From: Sphagnum compactum
Lineage: Eukaryota > Bryophyta > Sphagnopsida > Sphagnales
DNA: 64,000 bases
Assembly (NCBI GenBank): GCA_965153455.1
Contig: OZ234496.1
Span: 8,331,863 to 8,395,862, forward strand
Direction: 5' to 3'
Shown in pieces: positions 48,901-58,750 of this stretch; the first letter of the stretch is position 1; each line of letters opens with the position of its first letter. Position numbers and translations under genes: made by a program. Below the pieces are notes generated by a model. That model saw nothing but the letters and a program-made list of their open reading frames with translations, had not been told where the DNA came from and ran no database searches.

Positions 48901-50645
48901 CCACCTGATCATGGCCACATAGCTCTCATCTGCACCACAAAATACCAAAGATATACTCCACTGGTAAGAAGGGTGGAAGAGAACAATGAACTAAAGACAA
49001 GAAGTTTGCAGCAACTGTAATCAGGCAGTCATCAATGTAAAACCCCTGATCTGCAAGACAAGACTGAAATTGCCCACCTGAGAGTTGAAATTGAGTATTG
49101 GGAGTCACAACTGGTGGGCCTTTTTCAGGCTGAACTACATTTGGCACATTCTGCATCTGAGGTTGTGCTGGGGGTGTCTCAGGCTGGAGTGGCACCTTCA
49201 AACCTCCAGTCTGCAGAACAACTGCTGCATGTGGAGGTGCTGTAGGGTGATCTTGCAGAATTGTCATAGGCTGGCTTTGCAGAGGTGGTGTTGGCTGGTT
49301 CTGCGGAGGTGATGTAGGTTTGCTTTGCAGTGGTGGAGTGGGCTGGCTAGTTGTCCTCCCTGGAGGTGCCAAAATCTGAGAGAGGGATCCCCATACATTG
49401 GCTCTTTTGCTTTCTACATTTGGAGTTCCATGTGTCCTTTCAGTCCTTCCCAAATTGTTAGCAACTCTAGGTGATGCAGACGACTCCTCAAACGATTTTG
49501 TTGTAGATGCAACAACAGAATCCTTAGCTTCTGCATGAGAGCCAATTACACCTGTTTTAGCTCCCTGCTGCCCTGCTTTGTGTTGCTCCCCCAGGATGCT
49601 CACCACCCTTGGTCGTGTCTCCCATGTGTCCATTGATGCACCTCCTCTCTGCCGATGCAATTTTAGGTCTTCATTCCAGGGAACAGCAGGGCGAGTATTT
49701 GGGATTGATCCTCTGCCAGCCCCTTGAAGAAGAAGCTCAGATGACACATTTTCCGGAACTAGCCTTTGTTGCCCTGCCAAGGAGTGAACAACAGAATATC
49801 CAGCACATGAATGTTACCGCCACACACGAATGTTATTGCCAGCACATGAATGTGATCACTTTGTAGCTGAATTCATCAGATACCAGACAAAGATCAAGCC
49901 AAGCATATTGAATACAATGAATGCACAAGCTTCCAGACAACAAACCCTAAAACCCTAAACCCTCAAATTTCACTATCACAAACATTTATGGATATGCTCC
50001 AGTCAAGCCATAGTTTAGAGGAATACATATCTAGAATTCCGCAGTATCAAAGCGTAGTAGAAGTACACATACCCACTACTTCTGGAGGCTTTACGATAGC
50101 TACAAAGGGCTTGAACGGCTTGAATGGCTTTTCTGTAACAGCGTCCTCAAACCGACTGTCAGTTTTCGCTGCTTGTCCATCCGCTTCCAAGAAGACCTTG
50201 CTTGCCTGCAAAGATCATTGTGTCATTGATGCTACAGCAGCAGCAGCATAGTCACAAAAGAAAGTAAAGCGAAGAGCAAGGAAAACAAACAATCAAGAAC
50301 CTGTTGGCCTGAATCTGGCACGTTTTCAGCTTCTGCTTTCGCAGGAACGAATGACTTCTTCAAAGGAGGAAGCGGGGTGGCGACCGACGGTGGTGGTGGT
50401 GGTGGTGGTGGAGGCAAAACACCTCCCTCTTGTCTCCCTCTGCCGAAACCCTGAGTTTCATTCTCGAAACCAGCTCGTCGTCCTACTCCACCGCCATAGC
50501 CCCCCAACTGCGACGCATCGTCCGCTCCATCACCCCTACCTCTTCCTCTCCCATATCCGGAGCCACAAACGGGAGAAGTGGAGAAGCTCTGGAACCAGAT
50601 CCCCGGCCTCCTGGATCTACTCAACAGGGAGGCGGAGCTCCTCAT
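45920..50645 (-). CDS. NFD5: NFD5-like pentatricopeptide repeat protein
   Basis: Resembles Arabidopsis NUCLEAR FUSION DEFECTIVE 5, an organelle (mitochondrial) PPR protein needed for karyogamy, as I recall it. Nine exons: 50301-50645, 50073-50205, 49078-49773, 47857-48929, 47491-47756, 47229-47355, 46734-46877, 46386-46571 and 45920-45994 (1014 residues). The N terminus (MRSSASLLSRSRRPGIWF) is a basic presequence, followed by RGRGRG and a Pro10 run. PPR-like helices lie at about 392-458 (SYVAMIRWHYNAGRFAEVDQ, VPTYNLLVEIYSKSGQFDKM). A long disordered linker with LAGRGRGAP repeats follows, then the conserved end: LSREDAVQRAVAVL, FEPEYAMENFSDNPDID, VKPYLM, YAGPDRPTARQQ and ALLSLQSNP. Exon 7's acceptor is ambiguous: good in-frame protein (RDGKLKRFVDLWQ) continues 42 bases upstream, but no canonical AG fits its phase. 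Confidence 0.82.
49942..49963 (+). promoter_or_regulatory. Clustered telo-box motifs
   Basis: aaaccctaaaaccctaaacc contains overlapping AAACCCTAA-type telo-boxes inside intron 2 of NFD5. Single copies (ccaaaccctaattct) also occur at about 50906 and 51127, within a 57-base duplicated segment upstream of the gene. Telo-boxes near plant promoters are known regulatory sites of translation-related and growth-linked genes. Whether they act here is inference. Confidence 0.45.
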
Positions 50646-50900
50646 GACTGGAGCTCCAACATCACCCGTCTAAACACACACATACACACAGCTTTTCCCA
50701 AAATGCGGAACGCTCCACCACACTTTCAACAAATCTCAATCATGTGCAAATCTCGACCAAATACTGAAAAAGCTTCACCAGAAATTTGCGCCAGATCCAA
50801 TCCGCCGAAGCCGCGCAACCAAATGGAGAAGAAACATCCGCCAGGAAAAAAAACACAAAATCCCTCCCTCCAAAACAACAACGCCTTGGCTCAAACTGAG

Positions 50901-51179
50901 GATCCCCAAACCCTAATTCTATCCTTCCCCTCTGTTAGCACAGCAGTTAGGGCTAGGCTACTAAAGGTGCATTCACACTTGGTGTTAAGGACTCTAGTAT
51001 TAAGTCCCCTAACACCAAGCTAAACAATCACCCATTTAACTTTGGCTGCCACCTAAGATGCCACCTAGATTTTCACTGAACACTGACTTAACATTAGGTG
51101 TGAATGGCACCTTAACAAGCATGATCCCCAAACCCTAATTCTACCCTTCCCCTCTGTTAGCACTGCAGTTAGGTCTAGC
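50901..51179 (+). repeat. 57-base direct repeat pair flanking a MITE
   Basis: Two copies, at 50901-50957 and 51123-51179, differ at only a few positions. Shared sequence runs gatccccaaaccctaattct, then cccttcccctctgttagcac, then gcagttagg.ctag. The 148-base inverted-repeat element lies between them. Confidence 0.9.
50965..51112. mobile_element. PIF/Harbinger-type (Tourist-like) MITE, 148 bases
   Basis: Terminal inverted repeats: the left end is aggtgcattcacacttggtg and the right end, reverse-complemented, is aggtgccattcacacctaat. Both sides are flanked by the trinucleotide TAA (50962-50964 and 51113-51115), matching the TWA target duplication of PIF/Harbinger elements. It is short, non-coding and has a second inner inverted repeat (ggtgttaagg/cctaacacc). 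Class assignment rests on the ends and target site only. Confidence 0.75.
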
Positions 51180-51289
51180 GCAGTAACTAGCAGTTCGAAC
51201 AAGTAAACTAACTGGTAACTAACTTGGCAGCCACCAGTTAGTTAGTTCACAGTTACCGCTACGCTTAATTAATGGTCCCGGAATCCCAT

Positions 51290-51522
51290 ATTATATGGAG
51301 GTGGGGTCCCAAAATAAAAAGAAGGCCAATAAAAATGGTAAGCCTCAAATGAATAGCATAGCAGCAGGTCCCATAGCAGCAGGTCCCAAAGTGAAAGGCC
51401 AATTTTAAAAGGTAACCTCAAACGTAACTTCAAGCTGGACCCAGAATGTTGGGTGACGACGGGTCCCCAAAAAACAAAGCGCTCGCTCTACAAACGTATC
51501 CTCAAACGTAACCTCAACCTGG

Positions 51523-51556
<34 letters not shown>

Positions 51557-52330
51557 AAAAAAGGGTATATCCTCAAAACGTCACCTCCATCTGGACGTAG
51601 AGAAGGTATCCTCAACCAGAATTTGGAATTTGGGTCCCAAGAAAAGTGTATCCTCAAACGTAACCTCAAATGTAAAAGCACTGGGGCAGAAAATCATGAG
51701 GCATTTTTTTAAATTCGTTTTTAAAATAGGTAACCTCAAACGAAACCTGAAACTGGAAATGGAATGCGGCGTCCCAAAGAAGGGGTTTTAAGAAAAAAAG
51801 TAACCTGAAAGCAGAGGGAAGCTCGGGTCCTAAAATGGGTATCCTCAAACGTAACCTGAAGGAGAACGAAGTTGAGGTCGTGAAAGGAAGGGCCAAAAAA
51901 ATTAGGTATCCTCAAACGTAACCTGAAGGAGAACGAAGTTCAGGTCGTGAAAGGAAGGGCCAAAAAAATTAGGTATCCTCAAACGTAACCTGAAGGAGAA
52001 CGAAGTTCAGGTCGTGAAAGGAAGGGCCAAAAAAATTAGGTATCCTCAAACGTAACCTGAAGGAGAACGAAGTTCAGGTCGTGAAAGGAAGGGCCATAAA
52101 ATAGGTATCCTCAAACGTAACCTGAAGCAGAACGAAGTTCGGGTCCTGAAAGGAAGTGCTATAAAAATAGGTAACCTGAAGCTGGACACAGAATGTGGCG
52201 TCCCAAAAACCAAGGGTCAAACCTAACAATTGTGAAGGAGAAAGAAAAGTTGGGGTCCCACAATTATGAAGGGCCATTGAATAGGTAACCTCAAACGTAA
52301 CGTGAATCTGGACGTAGAATGCGCATTCCA
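51290..52330 (+). repeat. Minisatellite upstream of PTAC14, 67-base core unit
   Basis: Five near-identical unit starts (ggtatcctcaaacgtaacct) lie at 51838, 51905, 51972, 52039 and 52103. Spacing is 67, 67, 67 and 64. Each unit continues gaaggagaacgaagttcagg, tcgtgaaaggaagggcca and an A run. Degenerate units with gggtccc and gtaacctcaaacgtaacct extend left to about 51290 and right to about 52330. The left part contains the C30 tract. The array probably overlaps the PTAC14 promoter or 5' UTR. Confidence 0.85.
51525..51554 (+). repeat. Poly(C) tract, 30 bases
   Basis: C30 followed by A8, within a degenerate minisatellite unit (gggtccc followed by A-rich sequence), so probably an expansion of the unit's own CCC. 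G-quadruplex formation on the minus strand is plausible. Confidence 0.9.
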
Positions 52331-52415
52331 CAGTGTAGTGCAGGATAAGCAACGCTCAGGAATCCGCTCCTCCTGCTCGCTGCTGCGTTCCGAGCGCACT
52401 GCGTTGCTTTCCATC

Positions 52416-55400
52416 ATGCTCGCAGCGATCGCGGGTCCCTGTGGATCCGTCTACGGAGGCGCTGCCACCACCAGCACCAGCAGCAGTGGAACAGGAGGAA
52501 CAGGATATCGTCGTAGTAATGGCGGTGTCTCATTATTGTCTGTCACCAGACGTTACCATGAAGAAATGGTGAAGAAGCGTAGCGGATTGTGGTTGCTGCG
52601 TAGGTGGCTGTTGTCTTCTTCCTCCGCCAGGAGCGATACAAGAAGAGCAACTCGGCGTGGTCTGCTGCTGTTACCTGCTGTGCACGCCTGTAGCTTGAAT
52701 AATACTCTCACCGCGGCGGATGGACAAGGTTGTACTGTGCAGAGTAGGAAACAGGAGCATGAGAGGAGTATCGACTTGAAGGAATGGATGCACGAGCAAG
52801 GTCTGCCCGAGTGCAAAGTTGCTTTGGCGGAGGCCAGTCCTTGGGACAACGACGGTGGTGGTGGCAAGAGCAAGCCGATACATTACGTTGTGGCTAGCGA
52901 GGAGCTTCAGGTAAGGGAAAGAAGACAGAGGCTTTTTTCATCGTCGTCCATTGCTTAGATTGTGCATAATTCTGCAAGAATTGGGGTTTCTTTGCACCTT
53001 GAGAGCTGTGGCGGGAAGAACTAAATGATGAAACCCTGAGGTGGCTGGCTAGCTGGCTTTGTGTGTGCGTGTGTGTGGCTGAAGTGGTTGTTTTTTGGAT
53101 GCCGGAAATGGTTGCAGTCTGGTGAAGTGGCATTGGCTGTGCCTAAGTCACTGGTGGTAACCCTGGAGAAAGTGTTGGGAGATGAAACTATAGGTAATGC
53201 CATTGTGCTTGTAGGTAACGGATGTCCACACCGATGGCTGCTGGTTCACAAAGAAGAACTGCTTGGAAATTTGCTGGAAGTTTTTGCATCTCCTCACGAC
53301 AGACTATCTAATAGACATAGTGCTTCTTCTGTGGCTTCTTGTCAAAGCATCCATCTACAGAAATTTTTGATATGAACTTACAGAAAGCAACTCTACGATA
53401 TAACCAACAATTGATAATCTGAAAGCTGTGTGTATAAGTAATGTGTTTTGCCTTTGGGTTGGTTCTTGTGGCATTGATTTTTGTTGTTGCAGCGGAACTG
53501 TTGACAACAAATAAATTATCTGAACTGGCATGCCTGGCTCTTTATCTTATGTATGAGAAGAAACAAGGCAAAGAATCATACTGGTACCCCTACATCCGCG
53601 AGCTCGACCGGCAACGAGGAAGGGGACAGCTTGCAGTAGAGTCTCCACTGCTGTGGTCTCAAGAAGAGGTTGACGAATACTTTGCAGGCAGTCCAATGAG
53701 GGTGAATTATGCTCTAACTCTGTACTTTGCTTTCCTTCTTCTTCTTCTTCTTCTACTTCTTAGGGTGCTGGACCCTCTGGTTAATAGGAGAGACTGTTAT
53801 CATCTGGCCAACTTACACATGCAAAGTGGCACCAGCAGAAGCAGAACTGGTTGTATTGTATGGGCATTTCGCTGGATGATGTTAGGTTAGGCGGTCATAC
53901 CATACATGTTACTGTTGATGTTCACTGAAGATGTGTATGGCCACCATCACTATTGTGCAAACCATTCCCCAGGTTTTTGCATTTTTTTTTCACTTTGTTT
54001 TCTCTTTTCTTTAGGGTTGGGTTTCCTCTTTTCCATGCTTGCTGATTGGTTCCTGTTATGTCATCAGATCTGAAATGTCAATATGCTTATTGTCAGGTCA
54101 TCTCTCATTTCTATTCAGGTAAATAGACTTCATTGCAAGTATGGAGTATTTCTCTGTACTTATGAAGATATTTCACCAGGTGGTGTAAGTCTGGTGCTTA
54201 TACTAATTGCAGAACTATGAACATGGATGAGCAGGAAGTGATTTCAGAACGGTTGGAGGGCATTAAGAGAGAGTATGGGGAACTTGATACTGTGTGGTTT
54301 ATGGCTGGCTCTTTATTCAAGGTATGTCTATAGAGCTTGGGGAAAAAAAGGATCTGTCACATTGCTTTGTAATCAATGTGGATTATTTTGTGCAAGTGTA
54401 AAAGTGCAAAATCTGACTCATGTGTTTTACTACAGCAATACCCTTTCGATATTCCAACAGAGGCTTTTTCTTTTGAGATCTTCAAGCAAGCGTTTGTAGC
54501 CGTGCAGTCCTGTGTTGTTCATTTGCAGGTATGCTTTGGAGATTCCATCTTTGTTGTCAGAAGCTATCTTGGGTGGGCATGCATGTTTCCTGTCTTAATT
54601 GAAGGTGTTTCTCATGGCTGCACATACTTTTCCTTCCAAATTTGATTTGCTGGGCTTTCACAGGGAGTGAGTCTGGCAAGGCGATTTGCATTGGTACCAT
54701 TAGGTCCCCCACTACTGGCATACAAAAGCAACTGCAAAGCTATGTTGAAAGCAGTGGGTGACTTTGTTCAGCTGGAAGTCGACCGCCCCTATCATGCTGG
54801 GGAACCCATTGTTGTCTGGTATGTCCTGCATTTTTATTGCATGAAGGTGTGCACTGCAACTTATGGGTCAGGGTGTCTTTTGAAGCAAATCATGGCTGCT
54901 TGTCAGTGAATTAAGAAGTGGGTCCAAGGTGTTGATTCCTGTACTCCATGGAAAGTGAGTTATGAATTTTGGTGATGGTAAAAGCCTAAATCATATTGGG
55001 CAATGTCAGGTGTGGGCCACAGCCGAATTCCAGATTACTGCTGAACTATGGTTTTGTAGATGAAGACAACCCATACGATCGGCTTTCAGTTGAAGTAAGC
55101 CCATGAGTTGTACTTGTTAAAATTTCCTCCTACTTTTATCATGTCTCAGGCCTTGATTAGGACCTTGAGTCACAAATTAGCCTTGTATTTGGGTATTAAC
55201 ACAACGGAATTGTATGTGGCCATTCATATCTGGGTGACAAAGGCATCACTGGAGACAGCTGATCCTCTTTATCAACAAAAGCGAATAATTGTGCAAAGGA
55301 ACAATCGCTTGACTGTACAGACATTCCAGGTACTCGTTCCTGCTTTTGAGACCACTTCACTGGCATCAAGACATTGTTGCTTGTCCTTTTCACCACTTTT

Positions 55401-56797
55401 GCTGAACTGCAAGCCCTAGCTTTTCTGGGGTGTCTGTGTAAATTTCACATGTGAAATCACACTTGGAGGAAGAGTTTTATAGATCAAAAATTGAAAGCCC
55501 ACACAAACCTTTGAAGCTAGGTTCAGCAAATCACACTGGACTGACTGTCCCCCATGCAGGTATTAGCCACCATTCTGTCAAGCCAATCCTGTCCTTGCCA
55601 TTGCTCCTCCTTACACTCCTCTTATTGCAGGACCAAGTTTTATAACCATTATGCCATGGCAAGGCCTGATATGAGTACATCTCAAATTTCTGTGCTTTCC
55701 TGCTTTGGTTGCATCCTTCAGCCAGTACACAGAGGGATGTGAATTGTTGCCTAAATACTAGGGGACATGTAATTGGGGAGGGAAACCTGAAATATTGGGG
55801 GACAAGTTCTTGCTCCTGGCTGATTGCTGCAAATCTCACAAGATTGGAAGTTTTTTGACAAGCTGTTATTCTTATGGATGGTTTGGCATGCAATGAACAG
55901 ATCTACAAAGGAAAGGAAAAGGAAGCAGTGTTGGAGATGCTGCCATACCTGCGACTTGGCAACTTGTCTGACCCCAATGAGATGGAGTCTGTCAACTTTG
56001 CTCAAGGACCTGTCTGTCCTGTAAGTTTCCATCCCTTGAAAATGGTTTGCAGTGGTGTCATGAAAGAAGCAGACATGCAAAGTAGCAAGAACAACTTTTC
56101 AAATGCTTGAGCTAGGCAGAATACGACTGGCTGTTTAAATTCGTGAAGGAGCTTTGCCCAGAGTTAGTTTGCAACCTGGAGCAATACAAGCAATACAATG
56201 TATGTGTTTATTGAACTCTTATGGCCGTTATGTTTTCACTTCATCATATGGATTTTGTGCAGGTAAGTCCATGCAATGAAAGGGCTGTGTTAGATCAACT
56301 TGCAAGCTATTTTCAGAGACGTCTAGCAGGCTATCAGTCATCAAACACTGCGGAGGTGAGCAGTATTTCCATTTTTAATTGTCTGATCTGCAATGTGGAC
56401 CAAGCTAGAGTAATCACTAGCCCTAACTATCCAGCCTCAGGTCAATAAGTTTGGTTCATGATTCTCAATATTACCAACAGTGTGGGGAGAAAGTGTGCAA
56501 CTTATGAAGGGATTATTTTTTAAGTTGGGCTTATGGCAAACAAGCATGTGCCAATGCATTCATGTCTTTGGGGCATACACATGGGGCCTACTGGGTCTGC
56601 AGGCTGTTGACAGTGGATTTTCTCTGCAGCTTGAAGACTACAAAATAAACCCCAAGAAGAGAGTGGCAACGCAGCTGTTGAACATTGAAAAGGAGATTTT
56701 GAAAAATGCTTTGGTTGCATTGGATATGCTTATTGATCAGCTACCAGACAGCTCAATTTCATCTTGCAGTGGTGCATATGCTCCTCACCTTAAATGA
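52416..56797 (+). CDS. PTAC14: PTAC14, SET-domain protein of the plastid transcription complex
   Basis: PTAC14 is a subunit associated with the plastid-encoded RNA polymerase and needed for chloroplast gene expression. It belongs to the SETD3/Rubisco-methyltransferase-like family, although methyltransferase activity is uncertain. Exons: 52416-52910, 53118-53193, 53493-53701, 54235-54321, 54436-54528, 54664-54818, 55010-55094, 55243-55329, 55901-56020, 56116-56199, 56263-56355 and 56630-56797 (583 residues). A Ser/Arg-rich N terminus suits a transit peptide. Then come SIDLKEWMHEQGLPECKV, NKLSELACLALYLMYEKKQG, ELDRQRGRGQLAVESPLLW, DTVWFMAGSLF, YPFDIPTEAFSFEIFKQAF, RRFALVPLGPPLLAY and NYGFVDEDNPYD, with the SET tyrosine in NYGF. 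The C terminus is DQLPDSSISS followed by YAPHLK. Every junction is in frame. Exon 10 (28 codons) is not part of the family protein as I know it. An in-frame ATG at 52302 is possible but less likely. Confidence 0.92.
56116..56199 (+). other. PTAC14: Candidate extra 84-base exon of PTAC14
   Basis: Between the exons ending GPVCP and beginning VSPCNERAV lies an open 28-codon segment (AEYDWLFKFV, then KELCPELVCNLEQYKQYN). It is bounded by an acceptor-like GAGCTAG and a donor AAT/GTATGTG, phase 0 at both sides, so including or skipping it keeps the frame. It is not in my recollection of PTAC14 from other plants, and the acceptor has a poor pyrimidine tract. It may be a lineage-specific or cassette exon, or chance. 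Confidence 0.4.
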
Positions 56798-58750
56798 CTG
56801 CAGTTTGTAGGATACAAAGATCAGGTTAGACCCGGTTCTGATGCAAATGAGAAACTCCTGTAATTTAGTAGTTGTTAGCAACTTGCCTTCATTTGTAGTA
56901 AGATGCTACAAAGAATCCTTAAAAAGTGTAGGTAATGCAAATCTGTTGACCCAACTTCAATTTGAAAACTCAAATTTCCTTTGTGGATGCTCTAAATTGC
57001 CTTTGGTGCTGATGCATCAATTGATGCTACAACAGTGTGCATGTCTCTGGTTGCAAAAAATCTTCATCCTTGGTGTCCCAAGCTTTGCTGAAACAGTTAA
57101 GCAATTAGTTTTAGCTAGTTTTGTAAGAGCAGTGAAAGATTTCCAACGATTTCCCCAGGGAAAACCAATCTTCAAGTCAACTGTTGTCTATGGAATTTGC
57201 AACTTTAAAAAGCTGTAATTCTTCATGTAGAAATTGAACAAGGAAAGATGAAAATGTTTTGTGGGGATTAGTAATGATCATACCTGCAAGGTAGTAATCC
57301 TTTGAATACTGGCACAAAGAAAAACTTATCACTGCCTATCAGACTTTCATCACTGAGTGATTTTGATATACACCTGCAAGATTTTAATGATGCCACAACA
57401 CCTGTACTAATCAACTGATTTCCAAGTTAGAAACCAATTAGAGCTATTACTTGCACTGTGGTGTTGTTCCAGTTGTCTTCAGAGCAAGCTGGCTAGCTGC
57501 ATAATCTGCGCCAGTAGTGCCTTAGAGCTTCAACAAGCATTGGTCACACCTAATCAGATTTAATCAGACAAACCTCTATGAACCAGTAACTAGACTAATC
57601 ATGACTTCTTTTATGCCACTTGTGCACTTATGGCACAATCAGCTGTCCCTGATTGAAACTAACTGGAAACAGAGATATGTCTCATAAATAACTGCTAATC
57701 AGGAACTGATCACATATTTGTTTTGCAAAGAACCAGATCCCCGACTGCTCCTGCATGTTTCTCTTGGGACTTCAGCCAGCCACAATTTTGGAAGTTTTTG
57801 AAGAACCAGACCTACACTGGAACCAGAGGATTTCTTGGATAGGTTAAAAACCACTCCACACTGGTATGTGTTGAAGCATAAAGAATTCTTGGACAGCATT
57901 TGAAATAGAAGCAAGATGGTACTTACTAAAAATTAATACCATCAGAATTGCATGGACTTCTCAAAAGTATATCAAGGTGATTGCAGAGAGAGCTCCACAA
58001 AAACATGGAAGTTAACTCTACAGAGAGTACTTCAGGCCAAACAAAACAACAATGGCATTAACATGTAATCATAACCTTGTCACTCACAAAGTGTCAAGCC
58101 ATTACCTTAATTATGAAAGCCAATACTCCCCACCAACTTCATCAGCTTTGAAACATGTGTGTCAGTACATAATAATCTGGTCTAAATTGAAGGAAGACAA
58201 TTATACAGTAATCTATCGCATTTTCTTTAAGACTCATTATGATGGCAGCTAGCACTCAAGAGGCATAGCTAATTTACAATGTCAATAACATCCTAATCCA
58301 AGCTGCAACAAACTTGTGAGGGATGGATTTGTTTCATTTTACTTGCTTCCGCACATGCAAGCATCTAAGCCAAAGCCATAGAGAGGCATATGTGGCAGTA
58401 GTTGGGACCTCTTGCACCCTGGACATTTTCTTTAATCATACCACTGGTGCCTACTTAGACTGCTGGAAAAAGGACCCAAGTCATCTGAGTGGGTAGTACT
58501 TCAATTCTGGTGACCCCAGCTGACAATCTCCTACTTTGCAATTGTGTAATGTAAACCTCCTTTTCTAGCAAGGAAAGGAAACTCTTAGGCCTGATATGAG
58601 GAAGGTTCTACTGCCAATAAATTGTGATTACCCTTGCTGATTAACACACAGCAGAAGCCCAAGCTTCTATGATTGTGATAGGCTGAAAACCATATTCACA
58701 GAAGAATCTGAGCACTGTTGCGAAGGAATTATAGGGTATATAGAATGAAA
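56798..58750. other. Spacer between convergent genes PTAC14 and ARO
   Basis: Holds the 3' UTRs of both genes. No repeat array, RNA gene or additional exon was recognised. Short open frames at 56841-57218 and 57699-57914 have no family features. Confidence 0.5.

Larger units (their letters stand above)
50646..52415. promoter_or_regulatory. Divergent intergenic region between NFD5 and PTAC14
   Basis: 1.77 kb must contain both promoters. From NFD5 outward it holds about 250 bases of unique sequence, a 57-base segment with a telo-box, a 148-base MITE, a second copy of the 57-base segment, a hairpin (about 51183-51256), and then a minisatellite with a C30 tract that reaches to within about 90 bases of the PTAC14 start codon. 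No TATA box is obvious on either side. Confidence 0.6.
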
